A stretch of DNA of 64,000 bases from Pseudomonadota bacterium (GTDB lineage Bacteria; Pseudomonadota; Gammaproteobacteria; Burkholderiales; Rhodocyclaceae). The stretch is from NCBI GenBank assembly GCA_018261895.1, contig JAGTRT010000001.1:40832-104831 (forward strand), read 5' to 3'. The translations under genes and the position numbers were made by a program. The notes beneath the pieces were generated by a model. The model saw only the letters and a list, made by a program, of their open reading frames with translations, was not told where the DNA came from and ran no database searches. Numbering within the stretch: position 1 is the stretch's first letter; each line of letters opens with the position of its first letter. Of the stretch, positions 16,419-26,384 are shown piece by piece.

Positions 16419-17321
16419 TCAGGCCCCGAGTTGGGCCAGGGCTTGCGTGTGGTGCTGACCAATGCCGGCATCGCCGAACCAGTAGCCATCGACCAGCCCG
16501 CTGGCGTTCCAGGCCTGGCTGTCGACCGTCACTGCTTCGCCGCGTCGGGCTGCATCGAAGGCCGAAATGATGGCCTTGATGTGATCCTTCTGCGGACTGA
16601 TGCGCACGATGTCGATGCCCATTTTCAGCATCTCCGGGATTTCGTGCAAGAGATTGTAGCTCTGCGCCGACATGGTCTGGATGCCGTTGATGGTCAGGAA
16701 ATCCTGTCCTTCGCGGGTTTTCAGCGTCAGGCCCTCGGCGTGGTCGAGGCACTTGAACTGGCAGTCGTCCTTGTTCAGGTCGTAGTGGCGTGCCGTGAAG
16801 CAGCGCGCCGAGAAGGCTAAGGGGATTTTGCCGAAAGCGAAGACTTCCGTTTCGACCTCGGCCGGACGGCTGGCGTGCAGCGTCGCTATCATGGCGCGCG
16901 TGCCTTCGAGCGGCGGCACCCAGCGCTGGAGGCCGTGGCGCGCGAAGGTGGCGAGCGTCGCCTCGTTGTAGATGTTGAGGTGCGGGCCGGCCACGAAAGG
17001 CTTGCCCTGGACGAGGTTGATGGCGCCGAGATCGTTGGCTTCGACCATGCAGCCGGAGTCGTCGACGATCCGGCGCAGGGCCTTGAGGTCGCTCTCGGAT
17101 TCGAGCAGGGCCTGGGCGGAGACGACGACCTGCTTGCCGGCGTCGGTCAGGTCGCGGGCCAGGCCGATCCAGTCGGTGGTACGCAATTGCTGGCGCCGCG
17201 AGCAGACGACTTCGCCGACGTAGATGATGTCGATGGCCGGGTTTTCGGCCATTTCGGCGTAGAACGCCATGACTTCAGCCTTGGGCCAGAAATAGAGCAG
17301 GGGTCCGAGCGAGAGTTTCAT
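16419..17321 (-). CDS. ubiV: Oxygen-independent ubiquinone hydroxylation protein UbiV (U32 family)
   Basis: A 300-residue U32-family protein. Four cysteines (Cys40 in EVVCSRR, Cys174, Cys187 and Cys191) have the spacing of the 4Fe-4S ligands of UbiV. It forms a heterodimer with UbiU for O2-independent ring hydroxylation in anaerobic ubiquinone synthesis. It lacks the longer C-terminal part of U32 proteases and starts [18 protein letters not shown]. Confidence 0.92.
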   Translation of the reverse strand: MKLSLGPLLYFWPKAEVMAFYAEMAENPAIDIIYVGEVVCSRRQQLRTTDWIGLARDLTDAGKQVVVSAQALLESESDLKALRRIVDDSGCMVEANDLGAINLVQGKPFVAGPHLNIYNEATLATFARHGLQRWVPPLEGTRAMIATLHASRPAEVETEVFAFGKIPLAFSARCFTARHYDLNKDDCQFKCLDHAEGLTLKTREGQDFLTINGIQTMSAQSYNLLHEIPEMLKMGIDIVRISPQKDHIKAIISAFDAARRGEAVTVDSQAWNASGLVDGYWFGDAGIGQHHTQALAQLGA

Positions 17322-17334
17322 GTTGCGTCGTCCT

Positions 17335-18351
17335 TCAGCGCCAGGGCCGGTTGTAGGCGCCGAGCGTTGCCTGGCTGCCTTCGGACACCTTGGCCAGTTC
17401 GGCCTGCCAGGCCGGCTTGACGTGGAAGCGGTCGCTGCCGTCGCGCAGGGCGTCGAGCGCGGCGCGCAAGGTGCGGGTGACCTGGGTGACGTAGGTCGGG
17501 CTGCGCTGGCGTCCCTCGACCTTGATGGCGCGCACGCCGATCTTCAGGATGTCGGGCAGGATGGACAGGACGTTCAGGCTGGTCGGTTCTTCCAGCGCGT
17601 AATAGGTCTCGCCCTGGACTTCGAAGCGGCCCTTGCACAGCGTCGGGTAACCGGCCGGCTCGTCGTCGCCGAAGCGGTCGATCAGCACGCCGTTGAGACG
17701 GGTTTCCATGGCGCCGGGCTTCTTGTCCCATTTGACGTACTTGGCCGGCGAGCAGGCGCCGACGGTGTTCGGCGATTCGCCACAGGCGTAGGACGACAGC
17801 CAGCAACGGCCCTCGTTCATGACGCACAGACTGCCGAAACCGAAGACCTCGATTTCGACTGTGGTGTTCTTGATGACGTTCTCGACCTGGGCCAGCGTCA
17901 GCACGCGCGGCAACACGGCGCGGCGAATGTCGAACTCGCGCTGGCAGAAATTGATCGCTTCGTAACTCGTGGCCGAACCCTGGACGGACAGGTGCAGGCG
18001 CTGTTGCGGGTGTTTGTTGCGGGCGTAGTCGAGCAGCCCGATGTCGGCCAGGATGATGGCGTCGACGCCCTGATCGACAGCGGCATCGACGGCCTTCTGC
18101 CAGTCGGCGACGCGGCCGGCCTGCGGGAAGGTGTTGATGGCGAGCAGCACCTCGCGACCCTTGGCATGGGCGTAGCGAATGCCGTCGGCCATGGTCTTCT
18201 GGTCGAAGTTCAGACCGGCGAAGTTGCGCGCGTTGGTGTCGTTCTTGAAGCCGAGATAGACGGCGTCGGCGCCGTTGTCGACGGCGGCCTTGAGGGCCGG
18301 CAGGCTACCGGCCGGGCAGACGAGATCGGGCAGGGAGGTCATCGGGGACAT
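17335..18351 (-). CDS. ubiU: Oxygen-independent ubiquinone hydroxylation protein UbiU (U32 family)
   Basis: A 338-residue U32-family protein starting at [16 protein letters not shown] (a second ATG three codons later is possible). Cys176, Cys183, Cys200 and Cys239 ([27 protein letters not shown]) are spaced 7, 17 and 39 residues apart, as in the Fe-S ligands of E. coli UbiU. It pairs with UbiV. It is first in the operon, behind a class-II FNR-type promoter (18363-18411). The longer ORF to 18444 has no support. Confidence 0.93.
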   Translation of the reverse strand: MSPMTSLPDLVCPAGSLPALKAAVDNGADAVYLGFKNDTNARNFAGLNFDQKTMADGIRYAHAKGREVLLAINTFPQAGRVADWQKAVDAAVDQGVDAIILADIGLLDYARNKHPQQRLHLSVQGSATSYEAINFCQREFDIRRAVLPRVLTLAQVENVIKNTTVEIEVFGFGSLCVMNEGRCWLSSYACGESPNTVGACSPAKYVKWDKKPGAMETRLNGVLIDRFGDDEPAGYPTLCKGRFEVQGETYYALEEPTSLNVLSILPDILKIGVRAIKVEGRQRSPTYVTQVTRTLRAALDALRDGSDRFHVKPAWQAELAKVSEGSQATLGAYNRPWR

Positions 18352-18363
18352 CCGGAATATCAA

Positions 18364-18411
18364 GCGCGCGAGTATAGCGAGCCCCGCCAGGCGGCCATTG
18401 ATCCTGGTCAA
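18364..18411 (-). promoter_or_regulatory. FNR/Anr-type class II promoter of ubiUVT
   Basis: TTGATCCTGGTCAA (18398-18411) matches the FNR consensus TTGAT-N4-ATCAA at 9 of 10 positions. On the minus strand a perfect-looking TATACT (18376-18371) follows, predicting a start near 18364, so the box centre is at about -41, the class II activation position. It makes sense for genes needed without oxygen. Confidence 0.75.
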
Positions 18412-18525
18412 AAGGACGGCTCGAGCGCCGGCCGTGCCTCGCAATTGGCTGCTCGCACAAGGCTGTTTCGCTTAGAATAAGTCCCTCGGAATTGGCTGTC
18501 TCGGCCGGAAAAGGAAGGATGTTCA

Positions 18526-19422
18526 ATGAGCAAGGAACGCGTTCTTGTTGTTGATGATGAGCAGTTGAACCTGTTCATCATCGAGGATTTTCTCGAGCAG
18601 GAACAAGTTACCCTGGAAATGCACGCCGATCCATTGGCGGCTTGGGACAGCCTGATTGCGCCGGACAGCGATTTTTCGCTGGTGATTCTCGATCGCATGA
18701 TGCCCCAGCTCGACGGCATGGAATTCCTGCGCCGCATGAAGCGCGAGGAGCGTTTTGCCGGCATTCCCGTCATCATCCAGACCGCCGCGTCGTCTCCCGA
18801 TCAGGTGAGGGAAGGCCTGGAAGCGGGCGCTTACTACTACCTCACCAAGCCCTACGAGCCGGAAGCGCTGATTTCCATCGTCCGCGTCGCGCTCGACGAT
18901 CGCCGTTCGCGCAGCCAGTTGCTCAATCGGGCAGCGCGTCTGGAAGAGGCGCAAAAGCTCATTCGCAGCGTCGAGTACCGTTTCGTGACCATGACCGACG
19001 TGAGCAGCCTGGTGCCGGTGTTGGCTGCCATGTGTCCGGTGCCGGACGTGGTGGCGCCGGGCTTGTCGGATCTCATGGTCAATGCGGTCGAGCACGGCAA
19101 TCTGGGCGTGAGCTATCAGGAAAAATCGCTGCTCAAGTGGGAAGGCGACTGGGAGGCGGAAATCGAACGTCGCCTCGCCCTGCCGCAGTTTCGCGATCGC
19201 TACGCGACGGTCCGCCTCGATTGCGCGCCGGATGCCATGGTGTTCACCATCACCGATCAGGGGAAGGGCTTCGAATGGGAGAAATATCTCACCTTCGATC
19301 CTGAGCGCGCCTTCGATCCGAACGGGCGGGGTATCGCCATGGCCCGGATGATGAGTTTCTCGAAGGTCGAATACCAGGGATGCGGCAACGTGGTCGTCGC
19401 CACCGTGCCCCGCGCGGGCTGA
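18526..19422 (+). CDS. Response regulator with C-terminal HATPase (anti-sigma-like) domain
   Basis: A 298-residue protein. Residues 1-125 form a receiver domain with Asp10/Asp11, phosphoacceptor Asp56 (VILDRMMPQ) and Lys108 (LTKPY). After a helical linker, residues 170-295 form a HATPase domain of the RsbW/anti-sigma kind (DLMVNAVEHGN N-box and ITDQGKGFEWEKYL). A phosphorylation-controlled ATP-binding switch is likely, but no partner sigma or antagonist gene is adjacent. AAGGAAGG precedes the ATG. It converges with rlpA with a gap of 3 nt. Confidence 0.82.
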   Translation: MSKERVLVVDDEQLNLFIIEDFLEQEQVTLEMHADPLAAWDSLIAPDSDFSLVILDRMMPQLDGMEFLRRMKREERFAGIPVIIQTAASSPDQVREGLEAGAYYYLTKPYEPEALISIVRVALDDRRSRSQLLNRAARLEEAQKLIRSVEYRFVTMTDVSSLVPVLAAMCPVPDVVAPGLSDLMVNAVEHGNLGVSYQEKSLLKWEGDWEAEIERRLALPQFRDRYATVRLDCAPDAMVFTITDQGKGFEWEKYLTFDPERAFDPNGRGIAMARMMSFSKVEYQGCGNVVVATVPRAG

Positions 19423-19425
19423 GGC

Positions 19426-20421
19426 TCAGCGGTTGACGACGGTCGGTCGGTAGCCGAGCGCGCCGCGGATCTTCTCCGCAACCCGGTCGGCATCGCCACG
19501 GCTGGCATAGGGGCCGAGCTGGACCCGGTGAATGCCATTGCCCGGGTAGACGCGCATGGTTTCGGTCAGCCAGTCCAGTTCGCGGAGCAGGTGGTTTTTG
19601 AGGCTTTCGGCGTTGTCGGCGCTGGAAAAAGCGCCCAGCTGCAGGTAAATGCCCTTCGCCGCCGGGGCATCGCCGCCGGTTGACGGCTGGGTTTGTACCG
19701 GCCGTTCCTCCAGTGCCATGCGCCTGGACAGTTGCTCGATTTCGTCGCTTTCGGCGTTGGGGGCGCGCGGTGGCGTGACCTGAGCGTAGGCCGTGCCCGC
19801 CGGTTCGCCCGGAATGATGGCTTCGACTTCCACCTGTCCGCTGCCGCCGTTCACCAGCCCCAGCTTGTAGGCGGCGGTGTAGGAGAGGTCGATGACGCGG
19901 TCGGCATGGAAGGGGCCGCGGTCGGTGACGCGGACGACGACCGACTTGCCGCTCTGCACGTTGGTGACGCGGGCGTAGGACGGCAGGGCCAGCGTGGTGT
20001 GCGCCGCGGTCATGGCGAACATGTCGTAGGGTTCGCCGATGGACGTTTTCTGGCCGTGGAACTTCTTGCCATACCAGCTGGCAATGCCGCGTGCCTTGTA
20101 GGGTTTGACCGCGGTGTTCGGGACATATTCCTTGCCGAGGACGACGTAAGGCTTGGTCGCCGGCTTGTGCAGCGGCTCCCATTTCGGCTCGGCATCGGGA
20201 ATGTCGTCGAGGCCATCGGGAATGTCGTCGGCCGGGCCGTCGTCCTTGTAGAAGCCACCACCGCGTTTGAGCACGGCGGTCGGCCTTTGCGTCGGCGTCG
20301 GGGATTTCGAATTTGGCTGTTTTTCCCGGTTGACCGTGGGACTCTGCATCGGGGCCGGCGGCGCACTGCCGCAGGCGGCGAGGAGCAGGGAAACGGTGAT
20401 GGCAGCAAGGCGGCGCATCAT
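19426..20421 (-). CDS. rlpA: RlpA septal-ring lytic transglycosylase, lipoprotein
   Basis: A 331-residue lipoprotein with signal peptide and lipobox LLLAACGS. A double-psi beta-barrel follows (ASWYGKKFHGQKTSIGEPYD through VRVTDRGPFHADRVIDLS) with the conserved catalytic region, and a C-terminal SPOR domain (IYLQLGAFSSADNAESLKNH). It cleaves denuded glycan strands at the septum. The start at 20421 overlaps the rodA stop (ATGA). A dispersed-repeat copy encodes TVNREKQPNSKSP in the disordered linker just after the lipid anchor. Confidence 0.93.
   Translation of the reverse strand: MMRRLAAITVSLLLAACGSAPPAPMQSPTVNREKQPNSKSPTPTQRPTAVLKRGGGFYKDDGPADDIPDGLDDIPDAEPKWEPLHKPATKPYVVLGKEYVPNTAVKPYKARGIASWYGKKFHGQKTSIGEPYDMFAMTAAHTTLALPSYARVTNVQSGKSVVVRVTDRGPFHADRVIDLSYTAAYKLGLVNGGSGQVEVEAIIPGEPAGTAYAQVTPPRAPNAESDEIEQLSRRMALEERPVQTQPSTGGDAPAAKGIYLQLGAFSSADNAESLKNHLLRELDWLTETMRVYPGNGIHRVQLGPYASRGDADRVAEKIRGALGYRPTVVNR
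20304..20341 (+). repeat. Dispersed GTTGACCG repeat, copy 5 (inside rlpA)
   Basis: ATTTCGAATTTGGC, a T-tract and CCCGGTTGACCGTGGG. Antisense to rlpA; it encodes the flexible linker after the lipobox. Confidence 0.85.
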
Positions 20422-21530
20422 TTTTTCACCAGCATCCGGTGCGTATGGATCGACATCAGCATGCCGATGCCGAGGAACAGCGTGACGAGCGCTGTTCCGC
20501 CATAGCTCATGAAGGGCAGCGGGACGCCAACGACGGGCAGGATGCCGCTGACCATGCCCATGTTGATGAAGGCGTAGGTGAAGAAGCCCAGCGTGATGGC
20601 GCCGGCCAGCAAACGAGAAAACAGCGTCGGCGCACCGGAGGCGATCATCAGGCCGCGACCGATGAGCAGGGTGTACAGGAAGACGAGGACGGCATTGCCG
20701 AGCAGACCCCATTCTTCCGAATAGACCGCGAAGATGAAGTCGGTATGCTTTTCCGGGATGAATTCGAGGTGGGTCTGCGTACCGTTCAGGTAGCCCTTGC
20801 CGATGGCGCCGCCCGAACCGATGGCGATGGTCGCCTGGATGATGTGGTAGCCGGCGCCAAGCGGGTCGGTGGTTGGGTCGATCAGCGTCAGGATGCGCTT
20901 GCGCTGGTAGTCGTGCATCATGCCCCAGAGGATGGGGGCGGCCGAGCCGGCTGCGATCATCAGGCCGGCAATGACCTTCCAGGGCAGGCCGGCGAAGAAA
21001 ATGACGTAGAAGCCGGCCGAGCCAACGAGCAAGGCGGTACCCAGGTCGGGCTGCTTGGCGATCAGCGCGAAGGGGACGAGGAGCAGCAAGGCGGCGACAA
21101 AGTAATGCTTGAGCTGCAGCGATGCCTCATATTTCTGGAAATACCAGGCCAGCATCAAGGGCATGGCGATCTTCATGATTTCCGACGGCTGGATGCGCGT
21201 GAAACCCAGAGAAAGCCAGCGTTTGGCGCCATTGACCTTGATCCCGAAGAGAAACACCGCGACGAGCAGGATGATCCCGAAGACGTAGAGCGGGATGGCG
21301 AAATTCATGAGTTTCTGCGGTGGCAGGCGTGAGACGAACCACATGACGACCAGCGCGATCCCCATGTTGCCGGCTTGCGAAAGCATGCGGTGGTTGCTGT
21401 CCCAGGTCGCCGAATTGACGGTGGCCAGACCGACGCTCATGATCGCCAGCGTGATGAAGAGCAGCGGGAAATCGATGTGGGCAATCAGCTGCTGCCAACC
21501 GCGACGAAGGGTGCCGGCGATATCGATCAT
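20418..21530 (-). CDS. rodA: Rod-shape peptidoglycan polymerase RodA
   Basis: A 370-residue SEDS protein with about ten membrane segments. Conserved pieces include QPDLGTALLV, ILTLIDPTTDPLGAGYH and GNGTQT-like GYLNGTQTHLEFIPEKHTDF. It is the glycosyltransferase partner of PBP2 in the elongasome. It overlaps mrdA upstream and rlpA downstream by 4 nt each, so translation is coupled. Confidence 0.95.
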   Translation of the reverse strand: MIDIAGTLRRGWQQLIAHIDFPLLFITLAIMSVGLATVNSATWDSNHRMLSQAGNMGIALVVMWFVSRLPPQKLMNFAIPLYVFGIILLVAVFLFGIKVNGAKRWLSLGFTRIQPSEIMKIAMPLMLAWYFQKYEASLQLKHYFVAALLLLVPFALIAKQPDLGTALLVGSAGFYVIFFAGLPWKVIAGLMIAAGSAAPILWGMMHDYQRKRILTLIDPTTDPLGAGYHIIQATIAIGSGGAIGKGYLNGTQTHLEFIPEKHTDFIFAVYSEEWGLLGNAVLVFLYTLLIGRGLMIASGAPTLFSRLLAGAITLGFFTYAFINMGMVSGILPVVGVPLPFMSYGGTALVTLFLGIGMLMSIHTHRMLVKK

Positions 21531-23437
21531 TCTTCGGGCTCCTCTTCGACGGCGGCGCTGTCTTCCTTGGCCGCACCAGCCGGCAGCTTGCCGAGCAGAT
21601 AGTAGTCGATGACCATGCGGGCAATCGGCGCCGCCGACTGGGCGCCGAAGCCGCCATTCTCGACGAGCACGGCGAGCGCGATCTTCGGGTTGTCGGCCGG
21701 GGCGTAGGCGATAAACAGGGCGTGGTCGCGCAACTCCTTCTTGGTCGAGCCTTCCTTGTACTGGGCGCCCTTCAGCGAGAAAACCTGGGCCGTTCCCGTC
21801 TTGCCGGCCGCTTCATAGGGCGCACCGGCAAAGGCCCGTGCGCCGGTCCCTTCCTTGTTGACGCCGACCATGGCGCGACGAATGACGTCAATGTTCTGCT
21901 GTTTGAGTTGCAGGTCACGAATCGGCTGTGGCTCGATCGGCCGTTTCTCGCCGGTCCGGGTATCGGTGATGTGGCGGACCAGGTGGGGGCGGAACATGAT
22001 GCCGTTGTTGGCCACGGTGGCCGTGGCCTGGGCCAGCTGGATCGGCGTGTAGGCGTTGTAGCCCTGGCCGATGCCGATGGAAATCGTTTCGCCGGCGTAC
22101 CATTTCTGTTGTTCCGGCTTCTTGAAGCGCTGCTTCTTCCACTCCTGCGACGGCAGCACGCCCTTCGACTCGCCGCCATCATCCTTGCCGAGATCGACGC
22201 CGGTGCGCTGACCAAGGCCGAGCGAGCCCATGAACTTGGAGATGTTGTCGATCCCCATGTCGTTGGCGAGGATGTAATAGTAAGTGTCGCAGGAGTGAAC
22301 GATGGACTTGTACATGTCCACCATGCCATGGCCACCCTTCTTGTCGTCGCGGAACTGGTGGTTGCCGAAATTGAAGTAGCCCGGGTCGCTGATGGCCTGG
22401 CTGGGCGTGCGCTTGCCCATCTCCAGCGCGGCCAGCGCCATGAAGGGCTTGAAGGTCGAACCCGGCGGATAGGCGCCGTTGATGGCCCGATTGACCATCG
22501 GCTTGCTCGGATGATCGTTCAGTTCCTTCCAGTTGTCCGGCGTGATGCCGTCGACAAACAGATTGGGGTCGTAGGTCGGGGTCGATACCAGGGCGAGAAT
22601 GCCACCCGTGCTGGGCTCGATGGCGACCAGCGCACCCTTGCGGTCGCCGAAGGCCTTTTCGGTAATCTCCTGCAGCTTGGCATCGAGGGTCAGCGACAGA
22701 TTGTTGCCCGATACCGGCGGAATCCGCTTCAGGCTGCGCAAGGCGCGACCACCGGCGTCGATCTCGACCTCTTCGTAGCCCGTATCGCCGTGGAGTTCGA
22801 ACTCGTAGTGCTGTTCGAGACCGGTTTTGCCCACGTGGTCGGTCCCTTTGTAATTCGCCTGCTTTTCGGCCTCTTCGATCCATTTCAGGTCGCGGTCGGT
22901 GATCCGGCCAATGTAGCCGATGGCGTGCGAAGCGATTTCGCCCAGCGGGTACTGGCGGAACAGGCGGGCTTTGACCTCGACGCCGGGGAAACGGTAGCGG
23001 TGCGCCGCGAACTGGGCGACTTCGGCGTCCGTCAGGCGCGTGCGGATGGGAATGGATTCGAAATTCTTGGCTTCGTCGAGCAGTCGCTTGAAGCGTTTGC
23101 GGTCCTTGGGCTGGATGTCGATGATCGAGGCCAGCGCATCGATCGTGGCCTCCAGGTTCCCTGCCTGCGATGGCGTGATCTCCAGCGTAAAGGCCGAATA
23201 ATTGTGGGCCAGCACGACGCCGTTACGGTCTGTGATGACGCCGCGGTTGGGAACGATGGGGATCAGCGCAATCCGGTTGTCTTCGGCGCGCGTCTGGTAA
23301 AAATCATGCTGGATGACCTGCAGCCAGACGAAGCGGCCGAGCAGGATGCCGAAGGCGAGCAGCACGAAGATCGCGGCAAAGCCCAGACGAAAGCGAAAGC
23401 GATCGACGTCTGCTTCCGGATTGGCGAAATGTCCCAC
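21527..23437 (-). CDS. mrdA: Penicillin-binding protein 2 (elongation transpeptidase)
   Basis: A 636-residue class B PBP: N-terminal membrane anchor (FRLGFAAIFVLLAFGILLG), dimerisation/pedestal domain, then a transpeptidase domain with the active serine in GSTFKPF, a SCDTYYY region and KTGTAQ. It crosslinks lateral-wall peptidoglycan with RodA and MreBCD. Start and stop overlaps with neighbours indicate a single operon. Confidence 0.95.
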   Translation of the reverse strand: MGHFANPEADVDRFRFRLGFAAIFVLLAFGILLGRFVWLQVIQHDFYQTRAEDNRIALIPIVPNRGVITDRNGVVLAHNYSAFTLEITPSQAGNLEATIDALASIIDIQPKDRKRFKRLLDEAKNFESIPIRTRLTDAEVAQFAAHRYRFPGVEVKARLFRQYPLGEIASHAIGYIGRITDRDLKWIEEAEKQANYKGTDHVGKTGLEQHYEFELHGDTGYEEVEIDAGGRALRSLKRIPPVSGNNLSLTLDAKLQEITEKAFGDRKGALVAIEPSTGGILALVSTPTYDPNLFVDGITPDNWKELNDHPSKPMVNRAINGAYPPGSTFKPFMALAALEMGKRTPSQAISDPGYFNFGNHQFRDDKKGGHGMVDMYKSIVHSCDTYYYILANDMGIDNISKFMGSLGLGQRTGVDLGKDDGGESKGVLPSQEWKKQRFKKPEQQKWYAGETISIGIGQGYNAYTPIQLAQATATVANNGIMFRPHLVRHITDTRTGEKRPIEPQPIRDLQLKQQNIDVIRRAMVGVNKEGTGARAFAGAPYEAAGKTGTAQVFSLKGAQYKEGSTKKELRDHALFIAYAPADNPKIALAVLVENGGFGAQSAAPIARMVIDYYLLGKLPAGAAKEDSAAVEEEPEE

Positions 23438-23455
23438 GGAATCCTTGCCCCGGCC

Positions 23456-23977
23456 TTAAATCGGGCGGTTCGGGTCCTGCTCGACCGGCTGGTATTGCGG
23501 CAGGAGCAGGATGAAGGTCGCGGGAATCCAGAGCAGGGTGGCCACGACAGGGCCGATGAAATAGCCCCAGCCCGGGAAGTCGGCGCCGACGATCAGGCGC
23601 ATCACAGCCTGGAAAATCTGTGTGGCGACCAGCAAGGGCAAGACTTGCAAGGCCTGCTGGGCGAGCGGGAACCACAGGATTCGTCGGGACAGCGCCGAGG
23701 CCGTGTAGGCCAGCAGCACATAGGCAAAACAATGCTGACCCAGAACGGCGCCATCGGCCACATCCATGAGCAGGCCGAGACAGAAGGCCCAGCCCATGCC
23801 GACATGGCGGAATTCACGAATGCACCAGAAGCAGAGCACGAGCGCGACCCAGTCCGGGACGCCCGGCCAATGGGCGGTCGGCAGGAAATTGAGCAGCACG
23901 GCGCCAAGCATGCTGAAGAAAATGAACCAGGGCCGGACCGGCTGCAGGATGCGCGAAGAGGAAAAGGTTGGTTGCAT
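23456..23977 (-). CDS. mreD: Rod-shape-determining protein MreD
   Basis: A 173-residue integral membrane protein with about five hydrophobic segments (SMLGAVLLNFLP, ALVLCFWCIREF, GVYFVGLLMDVADG-like FCLGLLMDVADGAVLGQH). It links MreC to the elongasome. Its ATG shares one base with the mreC stop (TGATG). Identity rests on membrane pattern and operon position. Confidence 0.9.
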   Translation of the reverse strand: MQPTFSSSRILQPVRPWFIFFSMLGAVLLNFLPTAHWPGVPDWVALVLCFWCIREFRHVGMGWAFCLGLLMDVADGAVLGQHCFAYVLLAYTASALSRRILWFPLAQQALQVLPLLVATQIFQAVMRLIVGADFPGWGYFIGPVVATLLWIPATFILLLPQYQPVEQDPNRPI

Positions 23978-24915
23978 CAGTTTCCTTTGGCCGCGGTTTT
24001 CTTTTTCTTTCCACCCAGGCCCGGCTTGTCGCTGCTGCTCGGACGGCCGGTGGATTCAGGCGGGGCGGGCGGCAAGGCCTGGCGGGGATCGAGGACCATG
24101 ACCTCGCCGAAATTCTCGACGCCGGCAATCGGCACGCAGAAGATGCGGGCAAATGAATAGGCGCTGTCGCGTTCGATATTGACCACCTTGGCGACCGGGA
24201 AGCCCGCCAGGTAGATGCCGTCGAGGCCCGAAGTGACCAGGATGTCGCCGACCTGGATGTCCGCATTGGCCGGCATGTAGCGCAACTCGAGCTGGCCGTT
24301 GCCGAGGCCGAAGACGACGGAGCGCTGGCCGCTCCGCACGACCTGCACCGGGACGACCTGATCCTTGTCGGTGATCAGCGTAATTTCTGCCGAGAACGGG
24401 AATACGCGCGTGACCTGGCCAACGACGCCGGTCTCGTCGATGGCGGGTTGCCCGGCAACGATGCCGGCCTGTTGTCCCTTGTCGACGATGATCTTGCGCG
24501 AGAACGGGTCGCGCGCCGTGTAGAGAATCTGGGTAACCTGCCCGTTGGCTTTCTCGCGTTCCTTGACGGCCAGCAGTTTGCGCAGGCGCTCATTCTCGGC
24601 TTCCAACTGCGCCAGGCGCTGAAGGTTAGGCGCTGTGCTGAGCTGGGCGTGCTTCAGTTCGCTGTTTTCCTGCTGCAGGCCGCGCATGCCCTGCAGGTAG
24701 GTTGCCGCGTAATCGACGAGACTACCCGGCGTTTGGGCGACACGCTGCACCGGATCGACAACCAGCGCGATACTCTGGCGGAACAGTTCAAGGCTCTTGA
24801 AGCGCAGGTCGACGACAAAGATCGCCAGCGAAACGGCGATATAGAAAGTCAGAAGGGCCAGCGGTGCTGGCCCTCGCTTGAAGAACGGTGGCGGTGCGTG
24901 GTCGATGCCGGCCAT
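23977..24915 (-). CDS. mreC: Rod-shape-determining protein MreC
   Basis: A 312-residue bitopic protein: one N-terminal transmembrane segment (LALLTFYIAVSLAIFVVDL), a coiled coil (about 75-115) and the beta-domain (IVDKGQQAGIVAGQPAIDETGVVGQV). It scaffolds the lateral-wall synthase in the periplasm. A proline- and lysine-rich tail ends the protein. It lies 30 nt after mreB. Confidence 0.94.
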   Translation of the reverse strand: MAGIDHAPPPFFKRGPAPLALLTFYIAVSLAIFVVDLRFKSLELFRQSIALVVDPVQRVAQTPGSLVDYAATYLQGMRGLQQENSELKHAQLSTAPNLQRLAQLEAENERLRKLLAVKEREKANGQVTQILYTARDPFSRKIIVDKGQQAGIVAGQPAIDETGVVGQVTRVFPFSAEITLITDKDQVVPVQVVRSGQRSVVFGLGNGQLELRYMPANADIQVGDILVTSGLDGIYLAGFPVAKVVNIERDSAYSFARIFCVPIAGVENFGEVMVLDPRQALPPAPPESTGRPSSSDKPGLGGKKKKTAAKGN

Positions 24916-24945
24916 CGCTTAAGCCTGTCGTGCTGCGGTCAACGG

Positions 24946-26061
<1,116 letters not shown>

Positions 26062-26096
26062 GACTTTGTGCACTGCAAAAAAGTCTTTGGCCCCAA

Positions 26097-26384
26097 ATGT
26101 CGCTCACATTAGAACAGGTGAAACGCATTGCCCATCTCGCCCGAATCGAGATCAGCGATGCCGAGGCTCTGACCACCCAGGGCCACCTCAATGGCATTTT
26201 CCAGTTGATCGAGGAAATGCAGGCTGTCGATACCCGCGGTGTCGAACCGATGGCGCATGCTCAGGATGTCAGCCAGCGTCTGCGCGAAGATGCGGTGACC
26301 GAGGGTGATCGTCGTGCCGCCTACCAGGTCGTTGCACCGGAGACCGAAGCCGGCCTCTATCTCGTGCCGAAGGTGATCGAATGA
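26097..26384 (+). CDS. gatC: Glutamyl-tRNA(Gln)/aspartyl-tRNA(Asn) amidotransferase subunit C
   Basis: A 95-residue GatC starting [20 protein letters not shown], with the conserved RLREDAV segment in the C-terminal half. It stabilises GatA in the transamidating complex that forms Gln-tRNA(Gln) or Asn-tRNA(Asn). It overlaps gatA by ATGA. Confidence 0.94.
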   Translation: MSLTLEQVKRIAHLARIEISDAEALTTQGHLNGIFQLIEEMQAVDTRGVEPMAHAQDVSQRLREDAVTEGDRRAAYQVVAPETEAGLYLVPKVIE

